Source: VRUE01 sp036525295
GTDB lineage: Bacteria; Actinomycetota; Thermoleophilia; Solirubrobacterales; 70-9
Length of the DNA stretch: 38,905 bases
Assembly (NCBI GenBank): GCA_036525295.1
Contig: DATDAQ010000051.1
Location: forward strand, 1-38,905
Direction of reading: 5' to 3'
Shown here: positions 7,767-15,595 of the stretch, piece by piece
Numbering within the stretch: position 1 is the first letter of the stretch
Layout of the letters: each line of letters begins with the position of its first letter
Position numbers and translations under genes: made by a program
The notes under the pieces: generated by a model
What the model was told of the DNA's origin: nothing
What the model saw: only the letters and a program-made list of their open reading frames with translations
Database searches by the model: none

Positions 7767-9260
7767 CTACCGCTCGACGGCCTCGACCTCAGACACTTCT
7801 GGGACTGGCGGAACCGCGGGGTGGGCGAGGCGGCGCGACTCCTTCTGGGCGTACATGCGCACGTCCGCGAGCTGCATCGCCTCGGAGGGGTTGGATGCCT
7901 CGTCCGGAACCGTGGCGGCTCCCCAGGAGGCGCTCACCTCGACCCCGTGGTTGCTCGCCGTGAGGCCTTCCGCCGCGCGCTTCGTCACCGCGTCGACGAC
8001 CTCCGCTGAGCCGTTCACCACCACACAGAACTCGTCGCCACCGATCCGGTACGCGGCCCCGGCATCGCCGACGGCTGCCTTCAGCCCCTGACCCAGGCGC
8101 CCCAGCAACTCGTCTCCCGCGGGATGGCCGAAGCTGTCGTTGTAGCGCTTGAAGCCGTTGAGGTCGAAGAGGATCAGCGTCACCCGAAGTCCCTCGGTGG
8201 CGTGCTCGCAGGCGTTCTCGAAATCGACCTGCATCGCACCCCGGTTGCCGATACGCGTCAGCGAATCCGTCCGGACCTGCTCTAGCAGCGCCCTGTTCTC
8301 GCGGACGCTCAACGCAAGCCGGACGATCACAGCGAGCATCGTCGCCGCCCAGAGCATCGTCGTGAGGCTGCTGGTGGCGCTCATGTGCTGCATCCCGAAG
8401 AGGCCGATCATCACCGTGGCGAAGATGGCCGGGACCATCAGCTCGCGCCGGTTTCCCAGGAGTTCGGGCTCGATTCGCGCGGCGCTCGGCTGCCAGAGGA
8501 TGGCGCCGATGCACGTTGCCGAGATCAGGTAGATGGGATCGATCCAGTTCCCCGGTGGGACGAATCCGCCGGTGGCCTGGACCGTGTAGGCGATGTCGGC
8601 GACGACCATCGCCGCTAGGCCTGCAAGCAGCAGTGACCAGGTCCGGCCGGGATGCCAGCCGGTAAGCGCGACCACGCCGACGATCATCGCCAGCATCCCG
8701 ATGTCGCCGAGCGGATAGGCGAGGGAGGTGGCCACTTCGAGCGTGGTTCCCGTGGTCCGATCGGCGACGAAATCGAAGACGAAGGCGGCACCGAGCGCGG
8801 CGGTGCCGAGCGCGGCGATCGCACCGTCGGTCCAGAGGCGCCAGTCGATCTCATGCGCTCTGGCGCGGACGAGCAGCACGAGACCCGCGTAGGCCAGGGG
8901 GTAGAAGGCCAGGTAGCCCACGTCGGCGGGAGAGGGATAGGGAGCTTCGGGGTTGTCGAGGATGTAGGCAGTCCAGTAGATCTCGCTGGCGGCCCAAACG
9001 AGGATCGCCGCACCGATCAGCAGCCAGGCGGCACGCTCGGACGGGACGGACCGCGACCTCAGCAGGCAGGCGATGCCCGCCGCGAGGACCACCGCGTCGT
9101 AGAGCTCTCCTCCCGCGAGGTCGTCGAGGTTGCTGCCGCCGACGCCGAGCCAGTTGTGCAGGATGACCAGTGCGGTGCCGCCGAGGAGGACCGCCGCGAG
9201 CGCGAGTCGCAGGGCCCGCGACAAGGGCGAGGAGGTCTTGTTCGGCTCGTGGGTCTCCAC
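7767..9260 (-). CDS. Membrane-bound GGDEF diguanylate cyclase
   Basis: This 497-residue protein starts with GTG (METHEP). It has roughly eight to nine transmembrane helices over residues 18-310, with a SPADVGYLAFYPLAY motif common in actinobacterial GGDEF proteins. A GGDEF domain follows, starting near DSLTRIGNRGA. The active-site signature is intact (RIGGDEF, GGDEF at 407-411), and the substrate and metal region LILFDLNGFKRYNDSFGH is present, so it should make c-di-GMP from GTP. The RxxD inhibitory site expected just before the signature is absent (that stretch is GDAG), suggesting no classic product inhibition. No EAL domain is fused. The short C-terminal tail is Pro/Glu-rich. Confidence 0.88.
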   Translation of the reverse strand: METHEPNKTSSPLSRALRLALAAVLLGGTALVILHNWLGVGGSNLDDLAGGELYDAVVLAAGIACLLRSRSVPSERAAWLLIGAAILVWAASEIYWTAYILDNPEAPYPSPADVGYLAFYPLAYAGLVLLVRARAHEIDWRLWTDGAIAALGTAALGAAFVFDFVADRTTGTTLEVATSLAYPLGDIGMLAMIVGVVALTGWHPGRTWSLLLAGLAAMVVADIAYTVQATGGFVPPGNWIDPIYLISATCIGAILWQPSAARIEPELLGNRRELMVPAIFATVMIGLFGMQHMSATSSLTTMLWAATMLAVIVRLALSVRENRALLEQVRTDSLTRIGNRGAMQVDFENACEHATEGLRVTLILFDLNGFKRYNDSFGHPAGDELLGRLGQGLKAAVGDAGAAYRIGGDEFCVVVNGSAEVVDAVTKRAAEGLTASNHGVEVSASWGAATVPDEASNPSEAMQLADVRMYAQKESRRLAHPAVPPVPEVSEVEAVER

Positions 9261-9338
9261 CTACCGACTATCGGCAGCGTGGCGGGAATCCCCAACCCTG
9301 GAAGGGCCAAATGCGCGCGTCATCTAAACTTCTGTCGG

Positions 9339-9554
9339 ATGAAAGCCGGAATCCACCCCGAGTACACCCTCGCCAACGTGCATTGTTCCTGCGGGAACCA
9401 GTTCTACACCCGTTCGACGCAGGCGGATCTTCACGTCGAGCTTTGCTCGGAGTGCCACCCGTTCTACACCGGCAAGCAGAAGCTGGTCGACACCGGTGGC
9501 CGGGTCGAGCGCTTCCAGCGACGCGCCGCGAAGCACGCCAAGGCCGGGAAGTAG
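9339..9554 (+). CDS. rpmE: 50S ribosomal protein L31 (zinc-binding type)
   Basis: The 71-residue protein begins MKAGIHPEY and carries the zinc-ribbon cysteines C16-x-C18 and C36-x2-C39 (CSC, CSEC), followed by HPFYTGKQK, typical of the C+ form of L31. It binds the large subunit near the central protuberance. The ATG at 9339 is chosen because MKxGIHP is the family start. The longer open frame upstream is antisense to the cyclase gene. DUF1385 starts 3 nt after the stop, so they share a message. The zinc form suggests a zinc-free paralogue elsewhere under zinc control; that is inference. Confidence 0.95.
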   Translation: MKAGIHPEYTLANVHCSCGNQFYTRSTQADLHVELCSECHPFYTGKQKLVDTGGRVERFQRRAAKHAKAGK

Positions 9555-9557
9555 CCC

Positions 9558-10571
9558 GTGAGCCCAGAGCTGGGCTCCCCGGAGGCTGAGGTGCCGTCGT
9601 CCGGCAACGGAGCGGACCCGCTGCGCATGCCCGATGGCGCCCTGGTCGCCAAGCGCGACGCGCCCGTCGGCGGTCAGGCCGTGCTGGAGGGCGTGATGAT
9701 GCGCGGCATCTCGGTTTGGGCCGTCGCCGTGCGCAATCCCGAGGGCGAGGTCGAGATCGAGTCCGAACCGATCAAGCCCTGGGCACAGCGGCACCGGCTC
9801 TGGCGTCTCCCCGTGCTGCGCGGCGTCGTCGCGCTGGGCGAGTCGCTGAAGATCGGCTTCCGGGCGCTGGGCATCTCGGCCAACGCCCAGCTGGAGGAGG
9901 ACGAGAACGGGGAGAAAGAAGAAATAGGGGGCTGGATCTGGGCGCTGACGATCGCCTTCTCGATGGTCCTCGCGGTCGGGCTCTTCTTCGTCGTGCCCGT
10001 CGGCCTCACCAGCCTGATCAAGGACCAGCTCGGCTCGGCCTTCCTCTTCTGGCTGGTCGAGGGGGTGCTGCGCACGGCGATCTTCATCGGCTACATCGTT
10101 GTCATAAGCCGCCTGCCCGACCTGCGCCGCGTCTTCGAGTACCACGGCGCCGAGCACAAGACGATCTCCTGCTACGAGGCCGAAGACGAACTGACGCCGG
10201 CGCGCGCCAAGCTCTACTCGCGCCTGCACCCGCGCTGCGGAACCAGCTTCCTGCTGATCGTCATGGTGCTGGCGATCTTCGTCTTCGCGCCGCTCGGCCT
10301 GCCCGCTTGGTACTGGCTGCTGGCCTCGCGCATCCTCGGCATCCCGCTGATTGCCGGGCTCTCCTACGAGGTGATCAAGTGGGCGGGCAAAAACCGCCGC
10401 AAACGCTGGGTGAGGGCGGTGATGTGGCCCGGGCTGATGCTGCAGAACCTGACCACGCGGGAACCCGACGAAGAGCAGCTGGCGGTGGCGATCGCGGCGC
10501 TCGAGAAGGTGCTGGCTGAGGAGTCGCCTGAGGCCGCGGCTTCGGAGCAGCAGATAGAGATCGTCGCCTAG
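9558..10571 (+). CDS. DUF1385 (YqhQ-like) integral membrane protein
   Basis: The 337-residue protein starts with GTG 3 nt after rpmE. It has the family hallmark GGQAVLEGVMMRG (from about residue 38), several hydrophobic helices, and the conserved YHGAEHKTISCYE and LHPRCGTSFL motifs, all diagnostic of DUF1385/YqhQ. The family is often found next to rpmE and prfA in Gram-positive bacteria. Its biochemical role is not established; the conserved His, Glu and Cys residues suggest metal or redox chemistry at the membrane. A very long hairpin separates it from prfA. Confidence 0.9.
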   Translation: MSPELGSPEAEVPSSGNGADPLRMPDGALVAKRDAPVGGQAVLEGVMMRGISVWAVAVRNPEGEVEIESEPIKPWAQRHRLWRLPVLRGVVALGESLKIGFRALGISANAQLEEDENGEKEEIGGWIWALTIAFSMVLAVGLFFVVPVGLTSLIKDQLGSAFLFWLVEGVLRTAIFIGYIVVISRLPDLRRVFEYHGAEHKTISCYEAEDELTPARAKLYSRLHPRCGTSFLLIVMVLAIFVFAPLGLPAWYWLLASRILGIPLIAGLSYEVIKWAGKNRRKRWVRAVMWPGLMLQNLTTREPDEEQLAVAIAALEKVLAEESPEAAASEQQIEIVA

Positions 10572-10579
10572 CGCACCGG

Positions 10580-10666
10580 CGCGCGGGTCCTGTCACAGGG
10601 GGAGGGGGGCACTGCGGGCGGGCCACGGTCCGTCCTCGACCCCCCTCCCCCTGTGCCACCCGCGCG
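10580..10666. terminator. Large imperfect hairpin between DUF1385 and prfA
   Basis: CACAGGGGGAGGGGGG (10594-10609) pairs perfectly over 16 bp with 10640-10655 across a 30-nt loop. Outside a small internal loop, CGCGCGGGT (10580-10588) pairs perfectly with ACCCGCGCG (10658-10666). There is no T-tract. It fits a strong I-shaped actinobacterial terminator, mRNA-end stabiliser or cruciform between the genes. Which of these it is cannot be read from sequence. Confidence 0.65.
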
Positions 10667-10700
10667 AGGAGCGGTGGCGCGCAGCTAAGGTTGGCCGGAC

Positions 10701-11768
10701 GTGATCGAGCAACTTGCAGAGCAGATCGAGGCGCGGTTCGCTGAGTTGGAGCAGCAGATGTCTGACCCGGCCGTTATCGGCGATCGCGAAAGGTATGCGG
10801 AGGTTGGGCGGGAGTATCGGGAGCTTCAATCTGCTCATGTGTTGGTGGCTGAGTACCGGACGCTGAAGGACGATTTGGAGGGGGCTCGGGAGCTGTTGGC
10901 GGAGGACGGGGAGGACCCGGAACTGCGGGCGCTGGTCGAGGAGGCGCCGGGGCGGATTGGGGAGCTCGAAGAGGAGATTCGGCTGGCGATGGTCGAACGG
11001 GACCCCAACGACTCGAAGAACGTGTTGGTGGAGATCCGGGCAGGGACGGGTGGGGACGAGGCGGCGCTCTTCGCCGGCGATCTCTACAAGATGCTGACCC
11101 GCTACGCGGAGGAGCGCGGCTTTGCCACCGAGGCGCTCTCGCAGTCGAGCGCCGAGGTCGGCGGCTTCAAGGAGGTGACCTTCGCGATCAAGGGCGAGGG
11201 CGCCTACTCGATCTTCAAGTACGAGGGCGGCACGCACCGGGTCCAGCGGGTACCCGAGACCGAGTCGCAGGGGCGGATACACACCTCGACCGCGACCGTG
11301 GCGGTGCTGCCCGAGGCCGAGGAGGTGGAGGTCGAGATCGACCAGAACGACCTCCAGATCGACGTCTACCGATCCTCGGGACCGGGTGGGCAGTCGGTCA
11401 ACACGACCGACTCGGCGGTGCGGATCACGCACAAGCCGAGCGGGATCGTCGTCTCGATGCAGGACGAGAAGTCCCAGCTCCAGAACAAGGAGCGGGCGAT
11501 GCGGGTGCTGCGGGCGCGGCTCTACGAGCGCGAGCTGGCCGAACAGCAGGCGAAGATCGCCTCCGAGCGCAAGGCCCAGGTGGGCAGCGGCGAGCGCTCA
11601 GAGAAGGTGCGCACCTACAACTTCCCCCAGGGCCGGGTGACCGACCACCGGATCAAGCACACCTCGCACAACCTCGATGGCGTCCTCGGCGGGGCGCTGG
11701 CGGAGTTCACCGATGCCCTGGCGGCCGAGGAGAAGCGACAGCGCCTCGAGACCGCAGCGGTCGGGTGA
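10701..11768 (+). CDS. prfA: Peptide chain release factor 1
   Basis: The 355-residue protein (GTG start) has the GGQ peptidyl-hydrolysis motif at 229-231 in SGPGGQSVNTTDSAVRITH, whose glutamine is the PrmC methylation target. It also has the RF1-type tripeptide region at P185-E-T187 (RVPETESQGRIHTS), where RF1 normally has P-x-T for UAA/UAG recognition, rather than the SPF of RF2. The tail VRTYNFPQGRVTDHRI is typical. Length matches the family. The prmC GTG overlaps its stop (GTGA), so the factor and its methylase are translationally coupled. Confidence 0.97.
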   Translation: MIEQLAEQIEARFAELEQQMSDPAVIGDRERYAEVGREYRELQSAHVLVAEYRTLKDDLEGARELLAEDGEDPELRALVEEAPGRIGELEEEIRLAMVERDPNDSKNVLVEIRAGTGGDEAALFAGDLYKMLTRYAEERGFATEALSQSSAEVGGFKEVTFAIKGEGAYSIFKYEGGTHRVQRVPETESQGRIHTSTATVAVLPEAEEVEVEIDQNDLQIDVYRSSGPGGQSVNTTDSAVRITHKPSGIVVSMQDEKSQLQNKERAMRVLRARLYERELAEQQAKIASERKAQVGSGERSEKVRTYNFPQGRVTDHRIKHTSHNLDGVLGGALAEFTDALAAEEKRQRLETAAVG

Positions 11769-12631
11769 CGCGCGACGCGCTGAGCGCGGCGGTCGACGCT
11801 CTGCGCGCCGCCGGAATCGGCGAGCCGCGGCTCGACGCAGAACTGTTGCTCTGCGAGGCGACCGGATGGGACCGTGCCCGCCTCGCCGCGAATCCCGACG
11901 AGGAGATCCCACCCACAGCGGCGCGGCGGTTCGGCGAGACGGTTCGGCGTCGGCTGCGGCGGGAGCCGGTTGCCTACATCACCGGCTGGAAAGGCTTCCG
12001 GCATCTCGAGCTGGCGGTCGACCCGCGTGTCTTGATCCCGCGGCCCGAGACCGAGCTGCTGGTCGAGCTTGCGCTGAAGACACGGCCGCGCCGGGTCCTC
12101 GACGTCGGCACCGGCTCCGGCGCGATCGCCCTGGCGATCGCCGGCGAGCTGCCGGACTGCGAGGTGGTCGCCACGGATACCTCCTCGGCGGCGCTTGAAG
12201 TCGCCCGGGCCAATGCCGAGCGGCTCGGCCTGTCAGAGCGGGTCGAGCTGGTCGAGGGGACGCTGCCCGACTCGGGCGAGTTCGACCTCGTCCTCGCCAA
12301 CCTTCCCTACGTCAGCGAGGCCGAGTGGGGCGCCCTCGAGCCCGAGGTGACCGAGTGGGAGCCCCGCGAGGCGCTGCTGGCCGGCCCCGACGGCCTCGAC
12401 GCGATCCGCGCCGCTATTGCCGCCCTTGCCGCCCTTGCGTCAGATAGCGGTCGCAGTTCCTCCCGGTATGCGGCGGAAAGTGCGACATCGTTGGCGTCGG
12501 TGATTGCGCTGGAGGTGGGGGAGGGGCAGGCGGCAGCCGTTGGCGAAATGTTGCTGGAGGCCGGTTTTGGCTCGGTCGAGACGCGCTCGGACCTGGCGGG
12601 GATCGAGCGGGTCGTGGTGGGGCGGCCGTGA
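11765..12631 (+). CDS. prmC: Release factor glutamine N5-methyltransferase
   Basis: The 288-residue protein has a helical N-terminal domain, then a SAM-binding Rossmann domain with motif I LDVGTGSGAIALAIA and a catalytic-loop N179-L-P-Y182 in the position of NPPY. It methylates the GGQ glutamine of release factors, using SAM. It overlaps prfA upstream and tsaC downstream (GTGA both times). An odd feature is a stretch of about 20 Ser/Ala-rich residues (about 225-247), encoded by lower-GC DNA that can fold into a hairpin, just before the well conserved IALEVGEGQ strand. It looks like an in-frame insertion. Confidence 0.93.
   Translation: MTRDALSAAVDALRAAGIGEPRLDAELLLCEATGWDRARLAANPDEEIPPTAARRFGETVRRRLRREPVAYITGWKGFRHLELAVDPRVLIPRPETELLVELALKTRPRRVLDVGTGSGAIALAIAGELPDCEVVATDTSSAALEVARANAERLGLSERVELVEGTLPDSGEFDLVLANLPYVSEAEWGALEPEVTEWEPREALLAGPDGLDAIRAAIAALAALASDSGRSSSRYAAESATSLASVIALEVGEGQAAAVGEMLLEAGFGSVETRSDLAGIERVVVGRP
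12450..12486. repeat. Hairpin-forming insert inside prmC, possible short dispersed repeat
   Basis: GTCGCA (12450-12455) pairs with TGCGAC (12481-12486), and inside it TTCC (12457-12460) pairs with GGAA (12475-12478). The 3' part, TGCGGCGGAAAGTGCG (12469-12484), recurs at 13281-13296 with 14 of 16 bases the same. The stretch coincides with an apparent in-frame insertion in PrmC, consistent with a small palindromic mobile or dispersed element. Confidence 0.35.
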
Positions 12632-13269
12632 CCGAGGTCGTCTCGATCGAGCGCGACGGGGCGGACGCAGCTCGCTCGGCGCTGGAACGCTGCATCGCTG
12701 GCGGGGGAGTAGCCGTGTTCCCCGCCGATGGGCTCTATGGCCTCGCCTGCGATCCGCTCGACGCACAGGCAATCGCGCGCATCCACGAGATCAAGGGTCG
12801 CGACGACGGCAAGCCCTCCGCCGTCCTCTACTTCTCGCCGCTGGCGATGCGCGAGCTGGTCGCGGGTCTGGGGGACCGCACCCGGGCGGCCGTGGGGGCG
12901 CTGCTGCCGGGCCCGGCGACCCTCGTCGTCGCCAACCCGGAGAGCCGCTATCCGCTCGCCTGCCGCGAAGACCCCGGGCGCCTCGGCGTCCGCCTGATCG
13001 AGGGCCCGCTGGCCGGCGCGATGTGCCCGCTCTTCCAGACCTCGGCGAACCGGAGCGGCGAGCCGGCCCCCTCGGACTTCGCGGACGTGCCTCGCGCGAT
13101 CTGCGCCGGGGCCGATCTCGCCATCGACGGCGGCGCCCTCACCGGCCTGCCCTCGACCGTGGTCGACCTGACGGATTTCGACGATGCCGGGGAGTGGAGG
13201 GTTCTCAGGACCGGTGGACTGAGCCCGGCGGAGCTCCGCATGCGCCTGGCGAGCCTAACGCCCCGTTAA
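12628..13269 (+). CDS. tsaC: L-threonylcarbamoyladenylate synthase (Sua5/YrdC/YwlC family)
   Basis: The 213-residue protein has the YrdC-fold signatures: FPADGLYGLACDP for the nucleotide and substrate pocket, the basic KGRDDGKP loop, GPATLVV, LGVRL and QTSANRSGEP. It makes threonylcarbamoyl-AMP from threonine, bicarbonate and ATP, the first step of the t6A modification of ANN-decoding tRNAs. It is the short form without the Sua5 C-terminal domain. GTG overlaps the prmC stop. The prfA-prmC-tsaC order is a common arrangement of translation-fidelity genes. Confidence 0.92.
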   Translation: MTEVVSIERDGADAARSALERCIAGGGVAVFPADGLYGLACDPLDAQAIARIHEIKGRDDGKPSAVLYFSPLAMRELVAGLGDRTRAAVGALLPGPATLVVANPESRYPLACREDPGRLGVRLIEGPLAGAMCPLFQTSANRSGEPAPSDFADVPRAICAGADLAIDGGALTGLPSTVVDLTDFDDAGEWRVLRTGGLSPAELRMRLASLTPR

Positions 13270-13280
13270 CCGACCGTCGT

Positions 13281-13296
13281 TGCAGCGGAAAGTACG
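13281..13296. repeat. Second copy of the prmC-insert 16-mer
   Basis: TGCAGCGGAAAGTACG matches 12469-12484 at 14 of 16 positions (two transitions). Here it sits between tsaC and the first YrbE gene and includes its own small dyad, CAGCG-gaaagta-CGCTG (13283-13299). Two copies within 900 bp, one inside a coding region, hint at a dispersed repeat or protein-binding site. Confidence 0.3.
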
Positions 13297-13364
13297 CTGA
13301 CCTTGATGAGCGGCGGGAGTGGGAGTCTTCCGGTACGGGCGAATCGACGGCGGGAGTCGCGGTC

Positions 13365-14156
13365 GTGAGCCGAGCGTTGCTGCCCGCCAAGTCCGCCTTC
13401 GAGCAGGTGGGGGAGATGATGATCCTCACCGCGAAGACGATCGTCTCGGCGGTGCGCCCTCCCTACCCCTACGGCGAGGAGCTGGTCTGGCAGTTCCTCT
13501 TCGTGCTCAAGCTCTCCTGGTTCCCGCTGCTGATCTCGACCTTCGCGCTCTGCCTCGGCGCTCCCGGCCTGCAGGCGGCGGGTGTGCTCTCGCTGTTCGG
13601 CGCCCTCGACCGCCTCGGTGGCTTCTTCGTACTGACCGCGATCCGCTGGATCGGCCCTCTGGTGACCGCCGTCGTCGTCGCCGGCGTCGCCGGAACGGCG
13701 ATCACGGCCGACCTCGGAGCTCGCAAGATCCGCGAGGAGCTCGACGCCCTGCAGGTGCTTGGGGTCGATCCCGTCAAGAACCTGGTCGTGCCGCGCTTCC
13801 TGGCGTTGATGGTCATCACCGGGTTGCTTGACATCTTCGCGATCGTCTTCGGGCTCACCGCCGGCATCGCTGCCGAGCTCCTCTACAAGCAATCGCTCGG
13901 GGGCTTCTTCGCGACCCTCTTCGCCAACGCCTCGATCACCGACATCTGGGGCTCGATTCTGATGTGCACGATGTTCGGCGCGATCATCGCCGTCGTCTGC
14001 TCCTTCAAGGGGATGACCGCATCCGGCGGCGCCGAGGGCGTCGGCCGCGCGGTCAACCAGGCGGTGGTGATCGCCCTCGTCGCGGTCTTCTTCTTCAACT
14101 TCGTCTTCACCGCGATCCTCCTCGCCACCAATCCCGAACTGCAGAGCATCCGATGA
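13365..14156 (+). CDS. MlaE/YrbE-family ABC transporter permease A
   Basis: The 263-residue product starts at GTG 13365, preceded by GGGAG at 13351-13355. It has five to six hydrophobic helices and the MlaE signature in the cytoplasmic loop (ADLGARKIREELDALQVLGV), where the ABC ATPase couples. It ends with the conserved GMTASGGAEGVGRAVNQAVV segment. Family members form the membrane part of Mla/Mce lipid-uptake transporters. Together with the overlapping next gene it matches the YrbEA/YrbEB pair that heads actinobacterial mce operons. No Mce substrate-binding genes follow here. Confidence 0.85.
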   Translation: MSRALLPAKSAFEQVGEMMILTAKTIVSAVRPPYPYGEELVWQFLFVLKLSWFPLLISTFALCLGAPGLQAAGVLSLFGALDRLGGFFVLTAIRWIGPLVTAVVVAGVAGTAITADLGARKIREELDALQVLGVDPVKNLVVPRFLALMVITGLLDIFAIVFGLTAGIAAELLYKQSLGGFFATLFANASITDIWGSILMCTMFGAIIAVVCSFKGMTASGGAEGVGRAVNQAVVIALVAVFFFNFVFTAILLATNPELQSIR

Positions 14157-14968
14157 GGGCCAAGGAAGCGATGATCGGGTGGCTCGACGTCCCTCGCGAA
14201 TGGCTCGACGCCTTCGGCGAGATCGCCCGCTTCGGCTCGCGCGTCGCCGGTCACGTCTACTCGGGCCGGGTGCTTCGCTACTTCGGTGAGAGCCTGCGCC
14301 AGGCCGGGATCCTGATCCTCGGCTCGGCGATCGTGATCTGGGCCTTCGTCTTCATCCTCGGCCTGCAGTGCGGCCTTCAGGGCGCCTACTTCAACCGCTC
14401 GATCGGCGCTCCTTCGCTGGCCGGCCTCTTCTCCGCCTACTGCGACCTGCGCGAGGGCCTGCCCTACGCGTTCGGCTACATCCTCTCCGCCAAGGTGGGC
14501 ACGGGGATCGTCGCCGAGCTCGGCGCGATGCGGATCTCCGACGAGATCGACGCGCTCGAGGTGATGGGGATCCAGCCGGTCACCTTCCTCTGCGCCACCC
14601 GCCTGCTCGGGGCCTGGATCGCGATCCCGTTCCTCTACCTGGTCGGGATCGGCGTCGCCTACTTTGCCAGCTACTTCTCGGTGGTCCAGCAGGTCGGCGA
14701 CGTCTCCTCGGGCGGCTACCTGCTGATCTTCTGGATGTACCAGGACCCTCTGGACCTCAGCTTCAGCCTGATCAAGGGGCTGGTGATGGCGACCGCGATC
14801 GTGCTCGTCGGCTGCTACTACGGCTACACCGCCTCCGGCGGCCCGGTCGGAGTCGGCACCGCGACGGCGCAGTCGATGGTGGTCAACATCATCCTCGTCC
14901 ACATCATCGGAATGTTGGGCACAGTCGTCTTCTGGGGCTCGACCCCACGGGCCCCGATTGGGGGCTGA
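14153..14968 (+). CDS. MlaE/YrbE-family ABC transporter permease B
   Basis: The 271-residue product starts at ATG 14153, overlapping the previous stop (ATGA), so the pair is translationally coupled and probably forms a heterodimer. It carries the classic coupling-loop motif ELGAMRISDEIDALEVMGI, followed by GYTASGGPVGVGTATAQSMV near the C-terminus. By family it would move lipids or sterol-like substrates across the inner membrane with an MceG/MlaF ATPase and Mce proteins. None of these is in the window. The next genes are the tiny membrane pair. Confidence 0.87.
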   Translation: MRAKEAMIGWLDVPREWLDAFGEIARFGSRVAGHVYSGRVLRYFGESLRQAGILILGSAIVIWAFVFILGLQCGLQGAYFNRSIGAPSLAGLFSAYCDLREGLPYAFGYILSAKVGTGIVAELGAMRISDEIDALEVMGIQPVTFLCATRLLGAWIAIPFLYLVGIGVAYFASYFSVVQQVGDVSSGGYLLIFWMYQDPLDLSFSLIKGLVMATAIVLVGCYYGYTASGGPVGVGTATAQSMVVNIILVHIIGMLGTVVFWGSTPRAPIGG

Positions 14969-15045
14969 TAGCCGCGATGTGTATTCGGTGCGTTGACCGG
15001 CGCAAATTTGTGACGGTGGAAGACCCATGGGTGCGGATGGTCCGT

Positions 15046-15058
15046 TCACGATCCGTGA
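15046..15058. promoter_or_regulatory. Dyad just upstream of the second small-membrane-gene pair
   Basis: TCACG (15046-15050) and CGTGA (15054-15058) form a perfect inverted repeat around ATC, ending 3 nt before the ATG at 15062. The position suits an operator or a translation-blocking hairpin. There is no equivalent dyad at the first cassette, so any shared regulation is unproven. Confidence 0.3.
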
Positions 15059-15061
15059 TAG

Positions 15062-15277
15062 ATGGCCTCTGCGTCCACAGCTCCGCTCACGGATCTCGTC
15101 TCTGGGGCAGCAGGCGTCGTCGTGGTGCTCAGCGGGGTATTCGCCGGAATAGCCAGGGCCTACGCAGTCCTCTGCGGAGCGGATCCAGATCGCGTCGAGC
15201 GAGCGACTGCCGTTGGATTCCTGGTCGGTGCTGCGCTGGCGGTGGTGCTCCTCATAGGCGATCTCATGTGGAGCTAG
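15062..15277 (+). CDS. Small two-helix membrane protein, cassette 2 gene A
   Basis: The 71-residue protein has hydrophobic helices at about residues 10-30 and 49-69 around a charged loop (DPDRVERAT). It aligns without gaps with the ORF at 146-355 over 57 residues, at about 30% identity. I do not know a family name. The next small gene starts 2 nt after the stop, so they are co-translated. The locus follows the YrbE pair by about 90 nt, but there is no sign that it is part of that transporter. Confidence 0.6.
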   Translation: MASASTAPLTDLVSGAAGVVVVLSGVFAGIARAYAVLCGADPDRVERATAVGFLVGAALAVVLLIGDLMWS

Positions 15278-15278
15278 G

Positions 15279-15509
15279 ATGGTGAACGTGATCCGCAGAT
15301 GGTCAATTCCCTTTGCAGTGATGGCGGTGGCCATTCTCGCGCTCGATGCGGTTTTGAATCTCGCTGGCGCTGGACCCAGTGTTTTTTTCGCAGCCATAAC
15401 CGCGTTTGCGATCGCGGGCGGCTGCTATGTCGGTCGTCGCGTGGTGTCCGAAGACAAGCCCCAGCTTCAGAATCGCACCGACCGGCGGACGCGCGGGGCT
15501 TCTCTGTAG
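15279..15509 (+). CDS. Small two-helix membrane protein, cassette 2 gene B
   Basis: The 76-residue protein (ATG 15279; a GTG at 15288 is an alternative) has two hydrophobic segments at about residues 9-30 and 33-53, then a hydrophilic basic tail (QLQNRTDRRTRG). It resembles the ORF at 365-562 in layout and weakly in sequence. Each is the second gene of a pair whose first members are clear homologues. The function is unknown. Downstream, at 15530-15560, is a T-arm-like sequence that I do not accept as a tRNA. Confidence 0.5.
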   Translation: MVNVIRRWSIPFAVMAVAILALDAVLNLAGAGPSVFFAAITAFAIAGGCYVGRRVVSEDKPQLQNRTDRRTRGASL

Positions 15510-15595
15510 TCGGAACGTCCTACTCGTAGCAGTCGCGGGTCCGAATCCCGGCGTAGAAGACGCGACGAGGCCGGTGTATTTCGCGATGGACCCGC

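Noticed and set aside
15526..15560. T-arm-like sequence CGGGTCCGAATCCCG resembling a tRNA 3' end
   Set aside because: The loop has C where the conserved second T should be, and no matching acceptor, D-arm or anticodon arm is found on either side. At most a degenerate remnant.
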